NCBI GenBank assembly: GCA_963682055.1
Contig: OY821749.1
Span: 30,015,631 to 30,079,630, forward strand
Source of the DNA: Primula veris
Taxonomy: Eukaryota; Streptophyta; Magnoliopsida; Ericales; Primulaceae
Direction of reading: 5' to 3'
DNA length: 64,000 nt
This document shows positions 46,876 through 58,024 of the stretch, one piece after another (the stretch's first letter is position 1; each line of letters starts with the position of its first letter). The translations under genes were made by a program, and so were the position numbers. The notes beneath the pieces were generated by a model. It was not told where the DNA came from. It ran no database searches and worked only from the letters and a program-made list of their open reading frames with translations.

Positions 46876-49713
46876 TCACCCAACAAAATCATGAAAGAGT
46901 TGTCCACTAATAACATTTCTTCCAAATTCTTGATTTTGTGTTTCATAATTACCCAAAACATACCCTTGAGTGTTAGCATCGAGACCAAATCGACGAGCAG
47001 CGGTCATCGGAAATGGCTCTGGTATTCTTATCCCATGGTTCTGGTGAAGCCCTAGAGTTAATGAAATGTTCCCCGTCCCACTTGAATTTCCTGAATCACC
47101 ACCCACGAAAACTTGATGATTAGGTACATGTTCGTAATATGAACACAGAGATTCCTCAGTTACATTACTTGCCATACCCCGAAACTCATTTTTGGCTCGT
47201 TTTGATGGTAAATCTTGGGCTTTGCTAGCAAATGTAGACGGATATTGGGACACGAGAGAAGTTGTGGTGGTAAAATTACTATTTGACACGTCGGCAGTTT
47301 GTTCATTTGGTTGAGAAGATTTTTGAATTTGGCTTGTTTCAAGATTGTGTATTTCCTCTACCATGGGCTTCCACAGTCTAACCCTCGCATTGATAAACCA
47401 ATTGGACACCTGATCATAAATAGTTTTAGCATTAGAAGAACAATACCTAACTGATTCAAAACTTGCTTACTTATAAAGGGTGGCCATACAATATAAAATG
47501 ATCGTCAACAACACCCTCGAAAACATTTCACGAATTTTTTACAATTTGGCTGCTCGTAAGACTTCGCAAAATGTTTTCCATTTGTCGATATATAGTATCA
47601 CCATTATCGAAGTACATAATTAAAACAAAAATAAGAGAAAGGCAGTTTAGTGCATGGTAACTGATACTAAGTGATAGAAAAAAGTGATAACTAGGGTTAG
47701 GACTATCTCACCCAATTATTGTTTACTTACAAAAACTGCTTGTAAGACTTCACAAAATATTATCCATTTGATTGTCGTGTTAGACGGTAGTATGATGATT
47801 TAAAACCTTAAAATGCTACATTTTCCAACAAGTTTCAAATTCCCTAATAAAATGGAATTTAAACAGTACATGCTGGGGAAGAGAAATGACAGCACACCTG
47901 GTTTCTCGAGAGGCCAGTTTGTTTCGCTAACATCATCTTGTCCGTGTCGGTTGGATACCTGAACCATTTAAAAGACGAGTTAAGCACAAGATCATTGAAG
48001 GAGTTGCATTTATAAATTTTACCGACTGGCAAATTACACCTTCAGGCTTATTATACACATCTGCGAAGGCCAAAAAAATTCGATGCACTAGAGGAAAATT
48101 GCAAATTTACATGAGAACATCCTTGTTTCTTGTGTTGGAAATCGTTTTGGACATGTTATATACCGTTTTGAAGCCCTCGAAGAGCAATTCAATTTGGTGA
48201 GACGACGAACCGTTCCGTGAACGTTAACCCATCCAAACCAGTCCACAAAGTTGGACAAAACCGGTTTTGTAAAACAAAAACTCCAACACCTTGTTTATAA
48301 ACATTATCAAACCATGATGGCCTGGGTATTTGCTAAAGCCAAACAACGATGTTGCTAATCAATTTACACGTGCACATGCAAGAACTAACATCTTCATAGA
48401 ATATGAAATGAACTGCAAGAAAGCATAAAGTAGAAGTTAATGAATTAGAGAAATGTTTGTTGATAGTAGATATTTTAGATTTTTAGGTCTATTTCACTTA
48501 GAGAAAAGTTCTACAAAGTACTCTACCAAAAGTATCACACACATCAATAATCAAACATTTTCTTAGTCGGTCAGTTTCTACCAAATTTTAGTCCATAATT
48601 TTTTACTTGTAAAACAACTTACGGGTGAAGAAAGTGATCAAACAACCAAGCACGAAGCATAGTCACCGCACGCTCGGGAAGCCCTCTCTGGGGCCGCCAC
48701 ACAGGCTGGTTGTCGTGCAATGCCATATTTTGAGCTGATCTCTGACCAAAATGGATAATACCATCCGAGTCCCCAAAAGCAGAATTTTCGCCTTTTCGGC
48801 TATTTTGATTAGATTTGTTACCAAACCTGAGCTGGTTGATAATTGCGTTCTTCAAAGTTCTGAAGTGCCTAGACATAGCATTTAAAGCTAGGTTAGCAAA
48901 AGGGGCTGCATTGTTTAGCCCTGGAACAGATTCGAACGATGACACCACTGCCTGCATCTGCTGGTAGTAGTATTTGTACCTCTTGTAAACCTAATGGAAA
49001 GGAAAGAACAAAAATAATGATATCAAAGGCCACTAGAAATATACTTTAGACATTTATACTTAGAAACTTTTATGCATTCATAATTCTACATAATGCCTTA
49101 TTATGTTGAAGAAACATAGATGTTATTATTATGTACAATGTTATGTATCATATGAATGCGTGGTATTTTTCTTCAAAATGACACAACATAAGTTAATCTG
49201 TGCCATGAGGGGTTGCCTGAGGTGGTAAGTCTTCGTATAGCCCGCTCCCTTAGCTATCAGGATCGATCATACACCTCAAAAGCGATATCTTCAAACAAGG
49301 CTCAGTAATGTTTTTTAAAAATGTCTTATCAGTAAGAAGGCCGGGATCCACCATTGTGAGTTATATTTACCGTATAAATCTATGAATGAAATTTGTAAAG
49401 ATGTGCATGTTTATGAGCTTAAATTTAAAGCTTATTATGCACCTGCTTATCTTTAAAAAAAGAGGTGTGGTGTGTCTATGACTATGCTATTAGTACATAC
49501 TCCATTAATATGATACTATTTAATTATGCTAACAGCATATATATGTTTACAACATCAACATAAAATCATTGAACAGAAGTAGCATGGCGATTGAGTATAT
49601 CCCACGAGCATACCCAACTCACATGTTTACATTTAAGTTTTACAAGATGCACTAATTCAGACTTTCAGACCAAAACAATTAAGGCACTTGGGTTCCTTTT
49701 TTGAAATACCTTT

Positions 49714-49745
<32 letters not shown>

Positions 49746-52700
49746 ATTGATACTTATCGTAATATATGGAGTAACAGTTTTGCTAGAAGACCATAACAAT
49801 AGATCAAATCATCAAACCATATATTTCAAAAAAGTAACAAATCTGAGTAATTAAAGAGTATGTCAAAATATTTGTTACATTTATAAAGTATCTAATAAAA
49901 ATAACTATATAGCGACTTTCAGTAGTTTGCAAAGTTAAGAGTGATACACTAAATGCTAAAGTATGTACACCAAAGAAATAAGGAGCAATAATTGTGTATT
50001 CAAGCAATGAGTAGAGCAGTAGCAATCAAGTACTACTACTACAACATGGTTTAGTTTAAAAATAAAAATGAATGGTTTGGAAAATGTTTGCTAGCGTATA
50101 TCTGATTTGTAGGTCCCTTCTATCTCTCCTGAGACATTATCTTTGACAATACTGATAAAATGCACATTGATTATATAGTGATCAGTCCCATCCTTGTGAT
50201 ATAATTGTGGGAAAAGAAACAGGACAGAGTTACCAAGTGGGAGAAATATCTAGCTTCATTATCATTAATAAAATTTTCAAAAGTAATGACTAATTTATTA
50301 TGTTGATCAGGAGTAGTGTACATGCATGATTAGAGTAGTTGTATAAAATCAGAAAAAATCCTATGATAACAACTATACTTTTGTAATTAACAGCACTGTG
50401 TCTGAAGAGACTAATTGTCTTTTTAAAAAAGGATGATATCAGTGAAAAGTGAAAAAGGAAGTATTTGGATGTAAAAAAAAAATGCCACTCTAATTTATAA
50501 TTTAATAACATGTTTAGTGTGAAATTCAACCGCATCAGTTTATTTACACTTTTTCTCGTAAATAGCAACACTTTTATATTTTTATGATAACAGTTTAAAT
50601 TTATACATTTTTCAGTTTTCCTATCAAATTTATTATCATAACTAAATATTACTATATTTTAATATACTTCTATTAATTTTTTTCAACCCAAATTAATTTA
50701 CTAGAGCAACTCACATTAAATAAATTATACGTTTTATCGTATTTAAAATAAAAAGTATATTTTTACTAAAGAAACGTTTTGGTTTATATAAATTATCAGT
50801 TTTTTTTATCAATTTCTCTATCACAACTATACAACTCATATTTTTGTTATTTTATTAATTTATATGTGAAAATTACAAATAAAAGAGAGAGAATAAGAGA
50901 AAAGTAAGAGAGAGAAATTATTATTTTAATTATAAAGAAACATATATTTGAGTTCGTGTATATTTAAGTTAATGTATAAGAAAACTTATGCGGATACAAT
51001 TTTAGAATAATCTCTTCATATTTAAGATAAATTGGTCGGTATAGTCTCCCAACACAGAAAAACTTAAGTGACAAAGAACAGCATATTAACACAAACTTTA
51101 GTGCGAAAATTCTCCTCATAATAGTGAGCAAGGGGCGTATAGGAATACATTTATTAAGAACTTTTTTGACATATGAACCCCACTTTTCTTTTTACCAGTA
51201 CATTATGCCAATAATTTACAAAGCTATTGTAAGCACACATGAATGGGCTAAGGCCTACTTGTATCGTTTTCTTTGGAAATCTTCTAATGCAAATGTACAT
51301 AACAAAACTATTTAGTACACTTTAGTTGAGCATCAATCTTTTCAAATTTATTCCATCAATCACTTAAAAGCATATTAAACCTAGAAATAAGTAAGATTGC
51401 CAGCCATTGCAACTCTTTTTTTAATGCTGTCAGACACTTTAAAAGGCAACAATCTTTGGACATATATTCTTTTAGTAAATTGATTAACTTTGTTGTGATT
51501 TCTTAAATTTGTTTAATTGGCAGCTACATTTAAAACATCTACTATAATCATAATTGAAAAAATCAGTACGCTGGAGTATAAATACAAAAAGACTATACCA
51601 TATAGAAAAAATATATGCTTTGTCTTGTTTCAAATTATAAGTGCATTTTTAGGTGTTCAACTTCTTAAAAGGCAATTTTACATATTTATAATTCTTGGAA
51701 GAATTAATGACTAAATATAGAAAATGTGTAAAATCAGGCTAATATGATGACGATGTTACCTTAAAATAATGATTTCTCATCGTCTGGACTTATAACGGGT
51801 ATATGTATTTTAAAGTGAATTTAGCATTTCTTTTTTCCTTTTTAATTAGCACCATATACACTAAAAGGTACCGATGAAAAATACAAGAAAATTAGGTTCT
51901 TATGAAAAGGTTCTCGATATACAGAGAAGAGAAAATAAACAACACTAAATCCTAGCTAAAGCCCGATAAATGCAGTAAATATTGTTTTAGATATACATAC
52001 AAAAAGCAAAAAAAAATGTTTGTTTTTGGTAATTCAACATTCTCCTCTCCCTTCTGATGGAGCTTTCCAAAGTAAAAGGTTAGAGGATAGTATTTATTAA
52101 TCTAATTAGTTTCATCAAATAGTGTTTTTTTCGTGATAATTAACATCAAATAGTGTTTAATTAAGTTGAGAAATCAGATTACCAAGTCTTATACAAAGCA
52201 TAACGAAACCTATAAAACCTAAAATGCTGATGAACAAGTGCTCAAACAAAACCTGAATTCTTAAAGAGTTTTTGAGGTTCAAAAGATAAGTTTCCCCATG
52301 AATTGTACACTGCATTCTTCTTTGGAAGTACTTAAAAAATTGCATGACTTTATAGTTCTCCAGCCTGAAAATCTTGAAGTTTTTCCAAATATCCTTTTCA
52401 ACCTCAGTAACAGTATACTCACACAAACCTTCTCTGGCAAACCCTTGATTTTCACACAATTTTCGTCAACAAAAATAATTCGACTAAAAAGAATGTCACG
52501 ATGAAAATATTATTCTGCTAGTAAGGTACTATTCCATACCAAGTTATTTAGCAACAAAATATGCGAATTAACCTTTTTTTTATAGTAATCATTGTCAAGG
52601 GATAAGAAAATAAAAAAAAATCACCAAAATTCCACTACTCAATAAAAAAATCCCCAACCTCAATAACAGTATAACACACTAACCTTCTCTGACAAACCTT

Positions 52701-53473
52701 TAACCCTCAAGTTTCACACAATTTTCTTCAACAAAATTTTCGACTAATAAATTGCTCAAGGAAAAATTAGCAATGAAATCGCTACAGTTTTTTATGCTAC
52801 TCAGTTAGTCTTTTCTTATATATATAATTGGCAATATTTTTTGATATATATAATTGGAGCTATTCAGTTAGTCAGTTGCTATATTTCCATCACAAGTAAT
52901 TTAGCAACAAAATATGCTATGTTTGCCTCTCGTTCTTATAGTAATTAATGGTCAAGGTATACCAAAATTAATTCACCAAGTTTTCCACAAATAACAAAAC
53001 GATCATAAATCATACTAACAGACTACATATAATACCTCATCAAGCATAGAAACAAGCCTAGACTTGTACCCACCCCCTTCGACACCCCTCGCCATGTCAT
53101 CGTCTTCACCGAGATCCACTTCACCACCCTCCCCTTCCACGTCATACACCCCGCCTCTCGCCACGTTACACATCTCCTCCATCATCTGCTGAGCTGGCCT
53201 TAGAAACCTAGACCCCTTCAAGACCGAACCGTACCCCGTAAAAGGACCTAGCGGCACACTACTTCTAACCTGACCACCAGCCAAGTAGGGTTGAACCGGG
53301 GAGTGAGAAGATAGAGATAAAAACTGGTTTTGAACCGGGTTCATATTGGTGTAGAGATTAGAGTTAGGGAGAGGTGGGAGTACTAAAGATGTATTGCATA
53401 AAGGAGGTTCTCTTAGCTTAACCCTTCTGCTTTGTTGTGGGACATGGTAGGGTTCTTCAAATGCTTCTGCCAT
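46876..53473 (-). CDS. RPL: BEL1-like TALE homeodomain factor, REPLUMLESS/PENNYWISE type
   Basis: Four exons on the minus strand: 53473-53036, 48990-48623, 47958-47898, 47409-46876. They sum to 1401 bases, 466 residues. Domains: SKY box about 84-104 ([20 protein letters not shown]), BELL domain about 137-200 ([20 protein letters not shown] onward) and TALE homeodomain about 245-308 with the PYP loop (269-271) and WFINARVR recognition helix (293-300). C-terminal motifs are ISLTLGLH and LFHDFVG. The start [17 protein letters not shown] and the phrase [18 protein letters not shown] match the RPL/BLH9 clade (sister PNF/BLH8) as I know it. RPL pairs with KNOX proteins in the nucleus to control meristem, internode and fruit replum patterning. 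The start at 53473 was chosen by family match; the frame continues upstream to 53620, but that part looks like leader. Confidence 0.93.
49195..49375 (+). mobile_element. possible degenerate tRNA-derived SINE
   Basis: The sequence 'gaggggttgcctgaggtggt' followed by 'aagtc' looks like a Pol III A box. About 45 bases on, 'caggatcgatcatacacctc' resembles a B box. This spacing and the isolated GC-rich start in AT-rich DNA are typical of plant SINEs. The tail and target duplication are not clear. Confidence 0.4.
52385..52930 (-). repeat. tandem duplication near the BEL1-like exon 1 donor
   Basis: Two related blocks (about 52385-52590 and 52610-52930) share 'aacctca.taacagtata', 'aaccttctctg', 'tttcacacaattttc' and 'agcaacaaaatatgc'. 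Sequence beside each ('tatagtaat.a.tgtcaag', 'ttcaccaa') matches the true intron start at 52938-52980. The 'acctca...' part aligns, with gaps, to the exon 1 end at 53034-53065. It fits the exon-end arrays of the other genes but is more decayed. Confidence 0.5.
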
Positions 53474-54408
53474 GGCATATACAGATAAATATAGAGAGAT
53501 ATATGTATATAGAGATAGAAAAGTGTGTGAAAAAAAGGATAATATGAGTGGGAAAGTGATGAGATGAAATGAAAGGCTATTATTTTTGAAGAAAAAGGTG
53601 TTCCTACAGTATTTGCACAATTATTACAGGAGTAATGATTTAGCCTGATTTGCTACTCTTATAGACTTAGCAACACAAACTATCAAATACGTAAAATATT
53701 GAAATGTTTGATAATACTTCTAGTACAATTAGTTCTACTAAAGTTTCTACTACTTTAAATATTTATTCATGGGATGACCTATGAGCTATGATAAATGTGT
53801 TTGTTGATCGTAAAGACAATAAATAATATTGTAAAAGTTATAACAAATTACAATATTATATTGGGACCGAATAAAATCCAAGATGGACTGTTATAATGGG
53901 ATGGAAAAAAGTATAAAATATGCTTTACATTGTCATGGGAATAAATCAGTAAATACTTTTTTGTTACTTTTTATCAAAATTGGAGGGGTTATATATATAC
54001 TTACATTCCCGATTGTATTCACGTAGTCTTTTGACGGGTTACAAGGACATTTTGCCAAAGTTTCTATTGTTTGTATTAATAAATTTGTTTAGATGCATGT
54101 CCAAACTATTTCTTGGTAAGAACAGTGTAAGATGTTATTATGTATATAGCTACGGTACAAGTATGTGGCTAGTAATTTTAAATCCCCTGACTTGGAAATA
54201 AATTCACTTGTGAGATATGACTAGTAGAAAATATACGTACAGACACCAAACCGATGAATTTCTTTTGATCCCATAAAAATAATTTCCGTTATTCTTCTGG
54301 GTACACAAAATCAAATACTAGTAGTAATTATAAAAACGTAAATTAAATAGCTAATTAACCAAACCAACTTCAAGTTTGGAAGGAGGTATTATTTTGTTAA
54401 TTTATTAT

Positions 54409-54600
54409 CACTATAAAAAATAAAATACACAATAGAATTAGTGACGGTATTTTTTGTTACGAGCTTATTATCGACGGTTTTTGTGACGGCTTTGTGACAG
54501 TTTAGTCAATTTGCGACAGATTTATGACAGTTTTTTAAATTAGGAACAGGCTTGTGATAGATTTTGACTCTCACTAAATCAAACATTATCTTGTAACGTG
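54409..54600. mobile_element. CACTA-type mini-element, second copy
   Basis: It matches the reverse complement of the 29431 element along its length. It starts CACTATAAAAAA, holds 'attagtgacggtattttt', 'gttacgagctta' and 'gacggtttttgtgacg', and ends with 'ctctcactaaatcaaacatt'. The distal terminus is mutated ('ttgtaacgtg'), so the target duplication is uncertain. Confidence 0.75.
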
Positions 54601-54621
54601 ATATAATATTAATTACTATTA

Positions 54622-54770
54622 CTCACTCCGTTCCCATTTAATTGTTCATTACGAAACTACGTGCAATTTTGACAATTTAATCATAAAATTTAGCATTTGA
54701 ACTATATGATTAAATTTTAAAAAAATTTATTCCGATAATTTTGATACAAATTTTTGACCGGTTAAAATTA
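54622..54770. mobile_element. truncated Stowaway-like MITE
   Basis: The left end 'ctcactccgttcccatttaa' and the centre match the 13984 element. The sequence stops at 'gaccggttaaaatta', so the right terminus is lost. Confidence 0.6.
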
Positions 54771-56954
54771 CAGTTACACACCGGTTTTTATTTTTTATTT
54801 TTAGACATGGAGAAGTATAGTTTATTAGCTGTCAGTACTGTGACAGGCCTGCTCAGGTTATCAGACAGATACTAAAGGATACGTCTAACGTGAATAAAGG
54901 GGGCTAACTTTGGGGCATGTTCCACTACACGCACACACATTTTCTCACTATTTCCTCCAAGACAAATCTTCCCTGAATAGTGAATAGTGATTTTTTGGAA
55001 AAGGAAATTTTCAAAAGTTGTACTATTCTTTCACAAATTTGCCTCAAACTCTCGTGTACACTTTCAAGAATTGGAACATACATATATAGAACAGTGTCAT
55101 TATATATATAAGACTTGTTTGGTTAGTGTTTATTTCTTGTTAACATTTGTTTAATTTTTTTTCCTCTAAGTTGTATTTACTTAAAAAAGAAAACGTGATA
55201 AGCAAAAGGCATTAGAGTGTCGCAACATTCTCGATATTGATTCAACCCCTTCTAACGGTTTTGGCCGACTTGAAATTTTAGTCTTGAACTGGGACTATGA
55301 CCGGTCAATTGTTCTCCAATTGAAATCAAAATCTATAAATACAAAGTAATAGATTATCTACTTTAAGATAGGATTTGGTTTTCACTTTTTACATTCGTTT
55401 CTTTTCTACATACGTCATGCATGTATATACAATACAACTATCAAGAAACTGAAATTTGACAAACTTGCACCTTCTGCTCATAAGCTATTTCAATGATCAT
55501 CTTATCATGGACTCTTTATATTGCTTCTTTAATTTTACTTGTCAAATAAGTTCAATGAAAACCTCAAATACGATATTTCTTGTGATACACAAACAATCCA
55601 ATAATTTACTTAAAAATGTAACGAGTAGAGACATGCGTATAATACTCCTACCAGAAAGTGTCCATTTAGCATCCTTGTTACAAGAAACTTGCTTTTTTAT
55701 CCTTACTTTTGGAGGAATAGTTCAGTGACATCTCATATTCCAAGGATAGTAAATGTAATATTTTATTTAGCTAGGGACATTGAATAAAGGAACATTGTTT
55801 ATGTTTATGTTCGTTCATTTGTTAAGAATATGTATGTTCGTGTATAGTTCCATCTGTTTAATATATATGCAAACACATATTAGATATATAACTGATGAGC
55901 GAGGAACAAAATCTTCACGAACGGTTATATATTTTTTTTTATGGAATTGCTCATTTATTAAGTAAACAAAACGGTCTTTACCATGGAACAAAGCCTCCAT
56001 GACATAAAAAGTTAGATTTTTTTTTTGAAAATATAAAAAGTTAGTTTAATAACATAAGAATTGAGTTTAGACTGGATTCAAAAAATTATACTAGTATGCT
56101 TACAACTTTATATATATTCATAATACACACAAGCACATCAACATTTGTCAGATTTCTCAACTTTTGGAAATGATTGACCTTTTTGTTGTTGCTAAATTGG
56201 TCGTATTTTTAAAGTAATTACACATGTGATTTTAAAATTTTGATTTATTGAAATTTCAGTAATAAATAATAATAAATTTAACTTTTAACAACAAATGGTG
56301 TCGTGTTCAATGTTCTGTTCATTTACTTAACAAATCTTAATTTTTGTTCATGTTAAATTAGTCTACTTATCGATCAAACAATAAACGATTTACTGACGAG
56401 CTAAACACGATATGTTCATGACGGTTCGTTTGCAACCCATTGCACTGATTATTGATTATTTAAGGGAGAATCATTGGATAGTAAATAAAAACGTTCCAAT
56501 ATATTATTTAATATTTGGTACATATTAGTAATATAAAATCAGTGGATATTAAATTTAAAAAAAAAGAGTAAAAATAAATATTATTGTATATAGCATATAT
56601 AACTAAGTTTAAAGAAGATTTTAACCATGAGTATGAGATAATTAAGTCTCAAATTATAAACTGAATAATAATTTTTACATAATTTAGTTCATATACTGTA
56701 GTACTTACCAATGTGTTGAACCATGGGGTTCAATAATTGATTTTGATTATAACTTTGATTATGTTTTTAATGATTTTACGATTTCTCTATTTCGATGATA
56801 TAATGCTTGTTTTTTCCAAAAAGAGAATTTGTAAATTGCAGAAGTCAGAAAGATAGAGCTCGGAAAAACGAAGCCACAGGTTCAAGCGGAACCAGAATCG
56901 GAGCTAAAACGAAGGAGTTATGAGCATTCGAAGATTTACGGGACCAGGATTACA

Positions 56955-57115
56955 GTCGACCGATCGACTGGACAAAAACGACCGATCGTTTTTGATCCAA
57001 TTTCTTCCAGTGAGTCCAGTATAAAAACGACCGATCGTTTTCAGAAAACGACCGATCGTTTTCTGTAAAACGACCGATCGACTATAGAAAACGACCGATC
57101 GTTTTCTACAATTTT
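56955..57115 (+). promoter_or_regulatory. palindrome cluster in 5' LTR U3
   Basis: The core CGACCGATCG occurs six times in 160 bases. Four copies sit in the fold-back form AAAACGA-CCGA-TCGTTTT, one in the form AGTCGA-CCGA-TCGACT, and one is a hybrid of the two. The cluster ends about 80 bases before the LTR TATA box, a place where binding sites of transcription factors would be expected. Function is inferred. Confidence 0.6.
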
Positions 57116-57196
57116 CGAAAACAGCTTTTCAGCTTATTCTGGAAAAGAGCTGTTATATCTTCAACGGTCATAACCCAGAAAAACAGACTTTACTGT

Positions 57197-57204
57197 TATA
57201 TAAA
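57197..57204 (+). promoter_or_regulatory. LTR promoter TATA box
   Basis: TATATAAA is followed by a C-rich stretch, the usual layout at the U3-R border. The same motif is at 61019-61026 in the 3' LTR. Confidence 0.55.
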
Positions 57205-57964
57205 CCACCCCAATCTCTCTCCTAAATCACCAATTACAATATCTATTAACATACTTCAACCTCTCTCATAAAAACCCTAAAATCACCATTTTGGTGAATA
57301 TATTCGAGAAAGAGGGAAATCAAAGAAAAGGAGATTCAAGCTCGATCATCATCAACAACTCACCAATTAGCTTTTTAAGAAGCAATTAGAATCGTGAGCG
57401 AAGTTACATTTTTGTAACTAAATTTGTATCGAGTGTTTTATAAACTCAATTGTGAGCGAGTGAACGGGTAGAGGCTTTGTAATCAAGTGAAGCTTAAAAG
57501 CTCTAGGTTTTTCATTCGGGTACTCATAAATTGAGGGGGAGTCGTAGACTCGTAGACGTGTTCTCTTGCACTTGTATCAAGAGTAGGAACCCCGGGTAGA
57601 GGGTGAGCCAATCGGTCGATTGAGCTCAATAGGATTTGTAATATCCGCAAGAACATTTTTAGTGAAATAATCGGTAGTACCGAGGAGAGGACGTAGGCGC
57701 GTTTGCCGAACCTCTATAAATCGCGGTGTCAATTCATTTCCCTTACTTTTACTTTACGTAACTTATTTTATTGCTTATTTTCTTGTTTGCGTTAAGTAAT
57801 TCTAGCAATTCTTTAACTCTTGTTATAACGCTTAAGCTTAGAATTGCATTAGTTGGTTGTTAGTTGCTTAGAATTTTAATTAGGCGAAAATCGCCATAAA
57901 GCTTATTCAACCCCCCCCCCCCCCCCCTCTCTCTCTCTCTAAGGTTAGCACACGGGCCAACAAT

Positions 57965-57976
57965 TGGTATCAGAGC
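57965..57976 (+). other. primer binding site
   Basis: TGGTATCAGAGC, two bases after the 5' LTR, is complementary to the 3' end of initiator tRNA-Met. It is the standard primer site of plant Copia elements. Confidence 0.9.
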
Positions 57977-58024
57977 CGAGGCTCTTGCATATAGTAATTT
58001 AACGATTCTAGAGTTAAGATCCCG

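Larger units (their letters stand above)
48991..53035 (-). other. BEL1-like intron 1, 4 kb
   Basis: This large first intron separates the SKY-box exon from the BELL-domain exon. It contains an AT microsatellite (about 49710-49745), a possible tRNA-derived SINE (49195-49375) and a duplicated block at 52385-52930 near the donor. I see no other gene. Large first introns in BEL1-like genes often carry control elements, but none is identifiable here by eye. Confidence 0.8.
53474..56713. other. BEL1-like upstream region and intergenic DNA
   Basis: It holds the upstream region of the BEL1-like gene, a CACTA-type mini-element (54409-54600) and a truncated Stowaway-like element (54622-54770). No gene is supported in the remaining AT-rich DNA up to the LTR element. 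Confidence 0.55.
56714..57962 (+). repeat. 5' LTR
   Basis: It begins TGTTGAACC and ends GGGCCAACA, 1249 bp. It contains a six-fold palindrome cluster (56955-57115), a TATA box (57197) and a long C run plus CT run (57910-57940) that is nearly absent from the 3' copy. By eye it differs from the 3' LTR at roughly 15-20 positions. Confidence 0.92.

Noticed and set aside
49700..49745. AT dinucleotide tract in the BEL1-like intron as a regulatory element
   Set aside because: Plain microsatellite with no other signal.
53474..53620. In-frame upstream extension of the BEL1-like exon 1
   Set aside because: The extra residues are low-complexity leader translation. [17 protein letters not shown] matches the family N-terminus.
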